Below, piece after piece: positions 12,571-22,749 of a stretch of DNA of 64,000 nt. The position numbers and the translations under genes are program-made. The stretch comes from Gaeumannomyces sp. JS-464 (Eukaryota; Ascomycota; Sordariomycetes; Magnaporthales; Magnaporthaceae), in assembly GCA_002197995.1 (NCBI GenBank), contig NGZR01000003.1, forward strand, positions 2,728,001-2,792,000, written 5' to 3'. The notes beneath the pieces were generated by a model. That model was not told where the DNA came from and ran no database searches. It saw only the letters and a list, made by a program, of their open reading frames with translations. Positions within the stretch are counted from its first letter, which is position 1; the number at the start of each line of letters is the position of its first letter.

Positions 12571-12967
12571 CCCCGTTGCCGTTGCCGCCGCCGACCTCGT
12601 CGTCGTCGTCCGTCTCCAACTCCTCCTTGGGCAGGGGCTCGCCCGGGTCCATGAGGTCGATGGTCTCGCGGTGGTGGACGTAGCGGGGCACGAGGCGCGG
12701 CTGCTCGCCCGAGAAGTGCAGCGCCAGGTCCTCGAGCCGCTCCTGGGTCATGCCCGGCACGACGCTGTACAGCGCGAACGAGGCCCGCATCACGCAGCAC
12801 CCGCCCGCGAACCGGCCGAGCCCCGGGGCGCTGCGCGGCAGCCGCATGTCGATGCCCGTCCGCGGGTCGACGGCGTCGTCGGTCGGCTCCGGGGAGAGCG
12901 CGCCCGCCGACGACGAGCTGGCCCGCTCGCCGCGCGGGCTGGGCGAGTGGTCTTCTGGCGTGTCCAT
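11086..12967 (-). CDS. Conserved fungal hypothetical protein with polyglutamine and polyglycine tracts
   Basis: Three exons, 12967-12472, 12430-12351 and 12261-11086, give an open frame of 583 residues with phases matching at both joins. The 89-nt second intron (GTATGT, branch CTAAC) is convincing; the first (41 nt) is short and less sure. Part 1 contains GRFAGGCCVMRASFALYSV, then an acidic run and poly-Gly. Exon 2 encodes MIDPLDESFIDAVVGGWPAA. The third exon has a Ser/Lys-rich linker, 24 consecutive Gln codons, and a globular-looking end (FWRPPLLVRPATLTPLLGPV ... IDSFFFHPKFTQVMLSAVLL). No known domain recognised. Polar tracts suggest a nuclear or cytosolic regulatory protein; this is inference. 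Confidence 0.7.
11857..11928 (+). repeat. Perfect (CTG)24 microsatellite, encodes polyQ on minus strand
   Basis: Twenty-four uninterrupted CTG units on the plus strand, read as CAG (Gln) codons in the minus-strand gene. The lack of synonymous CAA interruptions suggests recent expansion and length instability. Confidence 0.97.
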
Positions 12968-14074
12968 GGCGGCTTGGGGGCCAAGTGTGCGGTTGGCCTC
13001 GGGGTGTGTCCTCGTAGGTATGGAAGATAAAAGCGAGATTTTTCGACACTCTAACTACATGAGGCAGAGGCGGAGCCAGATAGATGGATGGTGATGCATA
13101 AGTTAGGTAGGTCGTTGTCAAACCCAAGTATGAGTGCGAAACTCCGCGGTCTATCAGACGCAGGGCCAAGCCTTCTGGCCTGCCAGACGGCATCTATTGG
13201 TAAGTGCGCTATCCCCAGTAGGAGACAGTACTGATAGAACCTGGGAAGGTGCCGCCAGATCATCGGTAGCACAAAACATCATCGTTCCGCCCCATCTCGG
13301 TTGTGCCTCACCTAGGAACGGCCCGGTGTGACGCTTCCACCAGTGGAACGTCTGAGATCCGTAAGTCGGGCTGCGACAGTGCAGGGAAAGGACAGGCGGG
13401 AAAGAGGCCGTCTTATCTAGTGTAACATCCTCGTGAGTTGTCGTTCCAGCTGTCCGGTTGGGCATCTTGTGTCATGAACCTTCTTCGATCCCAACTTGTG
13501 GATTCATGTTCAACCCGAGTGTTACCACCAGACATGGTCGCCAATACAGAAGGAATTACCCTATCAACCGTCAAATATAAGATTTTCCTATTCAGATCCC
13601 TGTACTCGGCCAGAAAGGCCCAGAAGCTCTCAGCAACCGATAGGTGCAACAATCGTAATATTTCGACACCTCTTTACTACCTTTACTTTACCACCCTGAA
13701 AACTGCTCGACGAAACATAAACCAAGCTAGACAATGCACTCGCATATCGCATGTGTACATCAATGCCAATCCTGATACGGCGTGCTGGCGTCCGGGCGAG
13801 CCGCGCGGGTAAAGGTACTGCCATTTTTGTCTGCAGGTTTGCAGGCCTTGGCCGCTGCCATGCCGGCAAATAACAGCTCATTTTCAACTAAAGCAGCCCA
13901 GCGTCTCGAAATGTAAGCTCCGTGTTTCGGAAAGCCCACGTTTCACTTTCATCGAAATATCTACAATAGCTCTTGCTACCGCACTGCGCACCATTTACCA
14001 CCTTTGCGCCATGGATTGCTGCCTTTTCCCTTCATGTCATCTCTATTTGCATGTCAACCACTTGTTGCTCAAAC
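12968..14074. other. Intergenic, divergent promoters
   Basis: About 1.1 kb between the polyQ gene (minus) and the SET gene (plus). AT-richer segments around 13500-13750. Only short unconvincing open frames; likely promoters of both genes. Confidence 0.5.
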
Positions 14075-15688
14075 ATGCATCGGCTGCCACATTCCATCCG
14101 GAGGCTCGGGCTATCTGTGCTCCTCACCTCAGTCACCTCTGCTCTTGCCCTGTCCCACCTCACCGGTGAATGCCCGGCTGGCTTCCCAGGAAGGATAGAC
14201 TCGGTAGGTTTCACGGAGTGTGCGGTGCCCGTCGACGACGCTACAGCCACAGAAGACCCAGCCAGCTAGGCGCCCTGGACCCACCGCCCCGTATGCCTTA
14301 ACTCTACAGTTCTGACCCCGAGAGGCGCCCGTGGTGAGCGGCTCCCGGGCATCCCCGAGCCGGCCGACTCTGCCCCTGTCAAGTTCTGCGTCTACACAAA
14401 CGTGCACATGGGTGAGATCGGGCTGAGCATCATCACGACGCCCGAGCACGCCGCCAGCAGCCTGCATCTCCTGGAGGAGCCAAGCCTGTCCCATCTCTCC
14501 CGGGGAAGGGCCGCGACGACAAATGCGGCCCGGGGCTTACCACCCTACGAGGTCGTCGACCTGCCTGGGAAGGGCAAAGGGGTTCTGGCGACGCGCAAGA
14601 TCCGCAGGTTCGAGACCATCGTGCTCGAGCCCGGGGCCATCGTCGCAGCGAACGAGTTCGCGAGGGCCGTCAGGGCGCCAAGACGGCTACCGGCTGCTGC
14701 ACATCGCCGTGGACCAGCTGCGCAACCCGGGCCGCGTGCTGTCGTTGGCGCGGAGCAGCCCGTTCGCTCAGGACAATGTCGAGGATATACTGCGGACAAA
14801 TTCGTTCGCTGGGGAGCTCGACGGGGAGGCGCACATGGGCTTGTTCCCGCGAGTCGCTGTAAGCGCTCAGCCAAGGCGGGGGAGTCGAAGTAGCATCGAC
14901 TGACCTGTGTCTTGAAAAAAAGAGGATAAATCATGCTTGCAAACCAAAGTAAGGAACTCGAAGGCCGTGGGAGAATTCGACTCCAAGTCGACATGAAGGG
15001 CTGGGCTAAGGCTGATTGTCACCTACCAGCGCTTTCCCTCGATTCTCTCAACGAAGCATCATGAATGCCATAGTTGCAAACCGAGACATCGAGCCTGGTG
15101 AGGAGGTCACCATCAGCTGTAAGTCAGGGTCTGCGCTCAGGGGATGTCCAGAAGTCGCTTACTCAAAGCCCCTCCCACCGGACACATGCACAAACCGCAG
15201 ACACCCAAGAAGGCATGCAGCACAAGGACCGACGCGAGCGGCTCGAGGCGGTGTGGGGGTTCAAGTGCACGTGCGCGCACTGCACGGCCGGCGACACGGC
15301 CGCCTCGGACGAGCGGCTCGAGGCCGCCCACAAGAAGCGAAAAGAGATCACGGACGCCACGGACCGCGCCGACGCCGCCGCCGCCATCCGCGCGACCCAC
15401 GAGGCCCTCGACATCCTGGCCCGCGAGGACCTGCCGGCGCTGTTCCCGGAGCACTACGAGCTCCTGGCGCGCGTCTACAACCTCGTCGGCCTCGCCGACC
15501 TGGCCGTGAGGTACGCCGGCATGGCCCTGCGCGTGCTGGACCTGTACGGGGGCCTGGAGCCGGACGGGCAGTATCTCGGCCTCGAGATGATGCTGCGGGC
15601 TTATTCCACGCCTCGGGTGCCGCCAGCCCATCCGCCACAAACTGGTAATCGAAAAGGAGGCGAGGCAAGGGAACAGACTGGTCCATAG
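14075..15688 (+). CDS. SET-domain protein, N-terminal signal-like sequence
   Basis: The order of motifs is that of fungal SET-domain proteins: a signal-like N-terminus (LGLSVLLTSVTSALA), a Cys-containing pre-region (APWTHRPVCLNS ... FCVYTNVH), then SET proper. SET motifs are GKGKGVLATRKI, R-I-N-H-A-C-K-P-N, RDIEPGEEVTISY and the post-SET Zn motif FKCTCAHC. Introns 14859-14922, 14949-15029 and 15119-15200 rebuild NHxCxPN and ISY exactly. The likely activity is SAM-dependent lysine methylation. Two anomalies: an in-frame TAG at 14267-14269 (or a weak 48-nt intron ending there) and a one-base shift near 14680 before DGYRLLHIAVDQL. The helical C-terminal region is shorter than usual. Alternative start at 14051. 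Confidence 0.75.
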
Positions 15689-17825
15689 GCCGCCGAGAAA
15701 AGCCGCGATACCCGGTCTCCGTCGGCAGAGAAGCAATCCAAGGTGAAGCAAGCCTTAGCCGAGGGGTCCTCAAAAGAGAGATGGTCGTCATGAGGGTGGA
15801 GTTCTGGCGTCTCAAGTCACTTGAGTGCATAATCGGGCCAGGTGCGGAGGAAGATATCACATTATATTGTTGTCTCTAAGCGGAAATGTGACATCAGGGG
15901 ATGAACCAGCTGTTCTATGCGCCAACAGGGGTGATGGGAAACTATCCTTGAGTGATTGTACATTGAGGTTGGCGACAAACCGACTCCTCCCGCGGCGTAA
16001 GATCCATGGACCTCACCTGCTTGGCACGAGCGCCAAATAGGCACGCTCGGCTGAGGGCCCCTGGTTGTCCATCCCTTCCCGGAAAAAAAAAATCTTTTTG
16101 TTCTTTTTGTGCTTTTTTTTTTATACCCTTCTATCCTTCTGTGGTTTGCTGTGTCCGTATTCATGAGCGAGGGCCACCGTTGTTGCAGCCTCACGGCAGA
16201 CGAGGGTAGTCGCTACTCTCAATATAAGCCATGACTGGAAGGCCATGACTGAGAAGGCCAAGTCGATGCGGCGAATGTTGTGACTGCCGTGGCTATGAAA
16301 AACGGCACGAGACGAGCCTAGACGCGTCTTCGGCGTCGGACATAGCCATTTGGAGGCCTTGTTCCTCCAATGATGTGAAGGTTGTAGAAGGAGCGCTTGC
16401 GGCTTCATCCGGCGATGTTTCTCTGCGTTGACCGTGCAGCGGCTAGAGCCAAGGACGCACGGGAGCAGGAATTGTCGGTATGTGGAAGTGATGAAAGGAG
16501 ATGTGGAGATGGCTGGTGCCATGGGTGTGCTTTTTTTTGGTGTTGTGAAGTTCGCGCCCTGTGATTGTGTGAAATCAAGCGATCCTGCAGCATAGCCGGA
16601 GGACTATAGTCCATCGAAATGCGCCGTAGGGTGAATGACAAGACACTGCGGTGGCTTGACATCGGCGCGGCGAGGATAACGGTCGATGTGGATTCGCGGA
16701 GGGCAGGGTCGGTGGGAAGGCAATAGAATATCATGTCCACCGCTAACGCCGGGAATCATGATAATAAAGGGTATGCTGGAAGGAAGGAAAGAAGAGTAGT
16801 AGTCAAGGAGGAAACAGAAACAAGCAAGAAGTCGGCGCCCCAGCCGACGGCCCGAAGCCATCATGATGCCCTTACCCCCAAGAGTGCGTTTGCTTCGTCC
16901 AACCCACCGACAGCGGAATCAAGTATAAAAACCCCCAACGCCAGAAAGCCAAAAAGACATATTTGCCTAGCCACTCCCAGGACCAACGCCAATGCCGTTC
17001 GAAGCACGGTTTTCTCGGTCCCCGACCGAACGCCTCCTGGTAGCAAATAGACCTCTAAACGCCTGATATATTGAGTGAAGAGATGGGTAGAAAATGAGAG
17101 CCAAGAAGCAGAGCGGCATATCTAGACGCTGCCCACGCTCATCGTCATAAAACCTCGAAGACTTTTGTGAATCTTGGTGGCCCCGTGGGGAACATGTGAG
17201 AGTAGGCGGATCGTCTGGAAATCGAGATACGTTGCAGGATGGAATTTGTGACCCGACCGAGTGTGGTAGCCGAAAAGAGAGCGGGATAACCAGACGATGA
17301 GTCCGGGACTGGGCCTAAACTTGCGAGGTTACCCGGTTTCCTGCTTTTGGCAGCCTGTCATTGCCAGAGAATGGGAGCGGCGACGACGGTAGGGCTGGAA
17401 GGATGTCGACGCTAGACGGAAGAAAAAAAAAAAAAAAAAAAAAAAAAAAGAGAGCGTGGCAAGGGTATGTGGGGTTGCAAAACAACCAAGCTGATGGCGT
17501 CGAAGCTAAGCGTGCGAATCCCAAGCCGGCGACGAGGCAATTGAGGACCCGAGGGTGAATCGTCCGAGATTATCGAAGGTTGTTGAGAGGTTTGGAGATA
17601 AACTAACTCTGGCCACTGGGATACGTAACCGGGAGAGCTTTAAGAGGACGGAGGAGATATAAAATGAGAGGAGCGGGAATGAAGTAGAGTCCCAAAGAAA
17701 AGGGATGAAAAAGACGAATAAGAAATATATACAATCCAAGTGACTCTGAGGAAGAAAAAGGGGCATGTGTGACGCGGCGTGATGCGCACCGTGGACACCC
17801 CTGGAGGGCGATGGGGTGACGCAAG
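15689..17825. other. Intergenic, convergent 3' ends
   Basis: About 2.1 kb between the SET gene and the 3' end of dhh1. Open frames are short and overlap on both strands. It probably contains a long dhh1 3' UTR. Several A/T homopolymers occur, the longest at 17423. Confidence 0.45.
17423..17449 (+). repeat. Poly(A)27 tract
   Basis: Twenty-seven consecutive A on the plus strand, so poly-U in any dhh1 transcript that reaches this far. No flanking target-site duplication or retroelement body was seen, so a simple homopolymer is the best reading. Confidence 0.9.
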
Positions 17826-19572
17826 TTAGGATTGCGGCACAGGCTGTTGCTGCCCCCCTTGGTTTTGGTTTTGGCCACCGCGCCCACCCCTGTAGTTGTT
17901 GCTGAAGTTAGGGTTGCGGCCCTGTTGGCCCTGGCCCTGGAAACCACCGCGGCCACGGCCGCCGCCCCGGGTGCCGCCGCTGTTCCTGCTGTTCTGGTAG
18001 GGCTGGCGGGGTTGTTGTTGTTGGTTGGGACCGTTCTGCCGGCCGTTCTGGGACTGCCAGTTGTCCTGGGGCGGCCGTGGTTGGGCGGATGGCTGTTGGG
18101 GCGCAGCAGAACCCGAACCTGGGGCCACATTCTGTTGGTTGGGGAAGTTGGAGATCGGCCGAGGGATGGTTTCTGGGTTTTCGTAAACGTAGAGGCTCTT
18201 ATCGATGGTCGAGGGGATGGGCTGTATCTCGGTGCCCAGATCACGTTCGATGTTGTAGAGGTTGAACCGATCGTCCCAGTTGATGAGATTGATAGCCAGA
18301 CCAAGGTGGCCATAACGGCCAGAGCGACCGATACGGTGCAGATAGGTCTCGGCGTTCTTGGGAAAGTCGAAGTTGATGACGACGTTGACGGCCTGGATGT
18401 CGATACCTCGGGTGAGTAGGTCTGAGCACACCAGGTTCCTGCAAACACCATTCCTGAAATCGTGGAAGACGCGGTTACGCGCCTGCTGCTGCATCCTGGC
18501 GTGGCTGTAGAAGCACGAGTATCCAAGCTCGGTGATCTTCTTGGCCAGGAGCTCGACACGGTTGGTCGAGTTGCAGAAGATGATGGATTGGTTGATCTGC
18601 AGCTTGGAGAAGAGCGTGTTTAGGCAGTGCACCTTCTGCTTCTCCTCCACGAAGGCATAGTATTGCGTGATACCGCGCAGCGTAAGCTCGTCCATCAGGT
18701 TGATCTCGTAGGGGTCCACCATGTTCTTATCGGAGAAGTCCTTGACCGAGATGGGGAAAGTGGCCGAGAATAGCATGACCTGGCGGTCCTTGGGGTGGAA
18801 CTGCAGGAGCTGCTCAATGACGGGCGTGAACTCGACCGACAGCAGCTTGTCGGCTTCGTCCATAATGAACATGGGGCACTCGCTGAGGTCCGCCACATTC
18901 TTGCCGGCAAGATCCAATATGCGGCCGGGCGTGCCGACAACTATGTGCACAGGATCCTGGAGACGCAAAATATCGTCCCGAAGGGTCGTTCCACCTGTCG
19001 TGACCATGACGTTGACGCCGAGGTGCTTGCCGAGCGTCTTGCAGACTTGTGACGTCTGCATGGCAAGCTCTCGTGTGGGAACCAGGATCAGGCACTGGAT
19101 CTTGGACACCTTGGGGTTGATCTTCTCGAGCGCGGGTACGACGAAGGCAGCCGTCTTTCCTGTGCCGTTCTTGGCTCGGGCGAGGATGTCGCGCCCGGTC
19201 AGGGCCACCGGGATGCTCTCTTCTTGGATGGGTGACGGCTTCTCGAAACCAGCCTCGAAAATCCCCATCAGGAGATCCCTCTTCAGTCCGAAGTCTTCAA
19301 ACTCGAGACCTTTCGTGTTGGTGACATCCTGTGACAGGTGAGACGAGTGCGACACCAAGAGAAATAGGGTTGCCCGATCGCACATACCTCAGTCTGCTGC
19401 CTGTTGTCCCTGGCGGGGATGTTCAAGCTCTTTTTCCAGTCCTCGCCCTTGGAGCCATCGCTAGATATTGTCAGCAAACACACCAGACTGGCAGCAGTGC
19501 ATTTCCCAAATAGTGAGGGAAGGCCAACCTCAAGGTGGCGGACTTGAGCTTGGCTGCTAACGCGTCCGCCAT
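17826..19572 (-). CDS. dhh1: DEAD-box ATP-dependent RNA helicase DHH1 (DDX6 family)
   Basis: Encodes 539 residues from three exons: 19572-19529, 19460-19388 and 19328-17826 (introns of 68 and 59 nt). All DEAD-box motifs are intact: Q motif [20 protein letters not shown], Ia PTRELA, Ib TPGR, II DEAD, III SAT, IV IIFCNS, V RGIDIQ and [10 protein letters not shown]. The segment [19 protein letters not shown] is characteristic of Dhh1/Rck/p54. The C-terminus is Gln/Asn-rich followed by RGG repeats, typical of P-body proteins. Known role of the family: activation of mRNA decapping and translational repression in cytoplasmic P-bodies. Length and the short [10 protein letters not shown] start fit filamentous-fungal orthologs. 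It is divergent from a J-domain gene. One of the few genes here with no frame problem. Confidence 0.97.
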
Positions 19573-20332
19573 TGCAACAAGCGTCTGCGAATTGGGGGTG
19601 GAGGGTGCTTGTCGCGTCCTGTACAGTAGTTCCGCAGCTGTTTCGAGTTGCGGCCGGATATGTCTCGGGCAGAGCGAGAGCACGTAAGGCAGATAGGTAG
19701 TTTGCTCGGGTTGTTATGGGCGGTGCCGTGTGGAAGAGTACGTCGTGTGGTCGGAAGGGAGGCTCGCGGTCGACTATGGCCCCATACGGGAGGCGTCAAT
19801 GAGGTCTGTGGGTAGAGATGACGCGCGGATTGTGCCCTGCGGCTGCAGAGCAGATCAAAGAGTAGGTAGGTAGGCGCAACGCGCGGCGCTGAGGGCCAAG
19901 CCTGGTCCGGCTGGCGACTTTGCAAACGAGCTTTTTTTTCTATGCCGGAGAATAAGGTGGGGTTACTCTGCGAGCTGTCCGCGACAATGCTGGTCGAGTA
20001 GTTTGCTGGTAGGTTTGGTGTCTTGGGGACGGAAGAGATCCCAGCGGCTTCTTGTTGCTGCGAAAGACGACTGCTGGGTGACGTGATTGTCAAAATTTCG
20101 TGGTTGTGGTGGTGGCGGCTCGATCCCAAGGGAGGACTGCTTTCGGCCTCACCGATAGAAATCGTCGGAGGGCACAGCAGAGACCCGTCTGCCACGTGAC
20201 TGCGGCTCCTGCGGCCAAAGGTGAAGGGGTCCAATCGGCGCGCGCAATAAGTGGCTCGAGCGCCCTGAAAACCAGCACGCCATTGGACCTACTGAGAGCT
20301 TAGCGCCTGCAGCTCGAGCTCGGAAAGCGGGG
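19573..20332. promoter_or_regulatory. Divergent promoter region of dhh1 and the J-domain gene
   Basis: The 760-bp spacer between opposed starts must hold both promoters. A CACGTG E-box followed by AC lies at 20193-20198 (bHLH/Cbf1-type core) and a CCAAT box near 20230, both nearer the J-domain gene. Binding is inferred from motif only. Confidence 0.4.
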
Positions 20333-21445
20333 GTGCTCGAGGCCATCCAAAGCCTTGCGCAAGCAACCCCTATCTCGCCACTGCACAGCCTCTCGCCGGT
20401 ATCCGTCCCGATATCTGATTCACCATGGCTTGATGTTCTACCTACTCGACATCAAGCCTACAATGGTCTTTCTCGACTCCCCATGATGTGGCTCACAAGC
20501 GCTAGCGCTGGTCCCAGTTGCTCCAGCGGCTGCCTCCGCACCGCCAAATCCTGCCCGGCATCGATAACGTCATACCCCTTTCCCCCCCGACACCCCAGCG
20601 CCTACACACCCAGTACAATATGTGGCCCCTCCAGAGACCCCAACCGCGAATACTCAACAGTGCCGAATGACGGCAAGCTGGGGCGCCTGGCTGAGCGGCT
20701 GGCCGCTTGGCCCAAGATCCCGAGACCGACACCCTACGAGATCTTCAATCAAGAGGCCAAAGCGCCCTACAGCAAGAAACGGTTCTACGAGCTCGTCAAA
20801 CTCTACCACCCCGACAAATACCACCATCACGACGAGGGTACCGAGCCCGACGCGGCGGAATATTTGGGAGGGCTGTCCCGCGCGGTCAAGCTGGAGCGGT
20901 ACCGGCTTGTAGTTGCTGCCAACAAGATACTATCCGACCCGGCCAAGCGGCAAGACTACGACAGTTGCGGTGCGGGCTGGGGCGAGGGAGTCATCGCGGA
21001 GGAGGTTCGCGCCTGGTCTCGCGCCAGGGACAAGGAGTGGCGTTCCGACCCCAACAGCGCGGCCAACAACGCCACATGGGAGGACTGGGAGCGCTGGTAC
21101 CAGAGGCAGAACGGCGGCACGGGGGAGAGGCAGGCGCCCGTCTTCATGTCTAACGGCGGCTTCGTCATCATTATCTGCGCTTTCGCCGTCGTCGGTATCT
21201 GGGCACAGGCGGCGCAGGCCACGACCCGATCTGCGAACATGGTGCAGGCGCGAGACCATACACACTACATGATTAGCAGAGATATAGGCTACAGGCGGAT
21301 GGAGCAGGCCACGCTGAGCAAGGAGGCAAGGCTGCAGTACTTTCTCAAGCAGCGAGAGGGCTGGGGATATGACGGCTACCCCGAACACCAGGGCCACTTG
21401 CCCTCGGACCCTGTGAAAGATGGACGGCACGAGTCCTCGCGCTAA
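20333..21445 (+). CDS. Membrane-anchored J-domain (DnaJ-like) co-chaperone
   Basis: Single exon, 370 codons. The J domain spans about residues 132-210: PTPYEIFNQ, the invariant HPDK at 159-162, and a final helix ending DPAKRQDYD. A hydrophobic segment at about 276-294 (GGFVIIICAFAVVGIWAQAA) is a likely single membrane span, followed by a basic C-terminal tail. The Ser/Arg-rich N-terminus, with a second ATG at residue 51 (MMWLTSASAG), resembles a mitochondrial targeting region, so a mitochondrial inner-membrane Hsp70 co-chaperone is plausible. No Zn-finger or G/F region, so class C (type III) J-protein. Divergently placed to dhh1. Confidence 0.85.
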   Translation: MLEAIQSLAQATPISPLHSLSPVSVPISDSPWLDVLPTRHQAYNGLSRLPMMWLTSASAGPSCSSGCLRTAKSCPASITSYPFPPRHPSAYTPSTICGPSRDPNREYSTVPNDGKLGRLAERLAAWPKIPRPTPYEIFNQEAKAPYSKKRFYELVKLYHPDKYHHHDEGTEPDAAEYLGGLSRAVKLERYRLVVAANKILSDPAKRQDYDSCGAGWGEGVIAEEVRAWSRARDKEWRSDPNSAANNATWEDWERWYQRQNGGTGERQAPVFMSNGGFVIIICAFAVVGIWAQAAQATTRSANMVQARDHTHYMISRDIGYRRMEQATLSKEARLQYFLKQREGWGYDGYPEHQGHLPSDPVKDGRHESSR

Positions 21446-22749
21446 ACGCAGGTCAGCGGTACCGCCCCTTTGGTTTCCTCTACGATGGACCCCGTCTTCC
21501 TCCCAGAGCTGGACTCCCTAGTCACATGCAAGCATGTTGGCGTTGCGGAATAGGTCTGGCGCGTCAAGAGAGCGAGACTGGTTTCAGTCTCCGAGCCGAC
21601 CCGTCATCCGCAACGCGAGATCCCGGAAGATCATCATATCATCAGTCTTCGGATGGAATGAGCGCCAAGCAGCATTGAGCAAAGAGGCCAGGGTGACGCA
21701 ATTTAAATCCGAGTGCATGTAGGCTAAGTAGGCCAACTGGGAAAAATCAACCACTTGCTCCTGTCGCTGGGAGGTCTCGACTGGATGTTAGGCCCGTATG
21801 CCGCTGGGGTTGTCCCAGCTGTTGAGGACGACTTGCTCAAAATCAAAGCATAGCCTGAGCCAACAGCAGCAATAGAAAAAGCCAGGGGCACATCTCCCGG
21901 TAGCAGGGAGCCCAAGTATCGCGAGCGCTGCTGGGAAGATAACGAATTGTTGCCGACAGACAAAATCACTGGGGAAGAAAATCCTGGCGTTTTCCTTGGA
22001 AAGATTTTGACACCAGCCACCCTCGCGAGCAGTTATGTAATTATCAGAACGTATGTGGGGTAACGCCCTTACAGCGAGGATCCACTTGAAAAATCGATGG
22101 AGAGGAGTAACCCAAAGGTAATGGAAGACCAAAGTGACGGCAGCCGGGTAACGCTACCCTCAGCTCTCTGTATCCATCAACAGTGGACCGCTGTCAATTT
22201 AGTTCCGAGCTGCAGTCCGGGTGCCATCCCGAGTGGCTTCAATGCTAAAAAGTTTAGATTACCAGCCTATCTGGCCCTACGCCCATTGCTCCTATCATAG
22301 CTTCGACACGAGAAGCTGTGCGGAGGAGAGTCGACAGGAATTGGCACACCCACACTCAACACCGGGGGGACAAAAATACAGGAAGACATATAGCCGTTCC
22401 ATAAGTGTTAGAGATAGTTTTATTGCATGCATTTCACAGGCATATACTGATAAGAGTTGGAGTGGGCGCATGAGAAAGCTAGCCGATTTAATAGAGAGTC
22501 AACTTGCAAATTGTTTCAGGATCCAAATACAATCTCAACTCTGCCTCGCACACCTAAGGCTTAGGGAAGAAGTTGGGGGGAAGCTTCGACAAACATCCAT
22601 ATTAATTCTAGACTGCCATAGCTTCCTAACCGCCATCGCGCTGAGGGTAGATCGACTGGATGCCATACGATACATGACGGAGATGAGGTAGGTATGGTGA
22701 GCTAGAACCATGCACGATCGTAAAAGTGTCGAGTACCGTCGCCAGTCCC
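21446..22749. other. Intergenic with a possible degenerate copy of the J-protein tail
   Basis: About 1.3 kb between convergent genes. Near 21648-21720 the plus strand can encode RQAALSKEARVTQF, resembling EQATLSKEARLQYF of the preceding J protein. The remainder (22000-22700) is AT-richer and holds no convincing frame. Confidence 0.4.

Noticed and set aside
17423..17449. Poly(A)27 as the tail of a retroposed element
   Set aside because: No element body, reverse-transcriptase frame or target-site duplication next to it.
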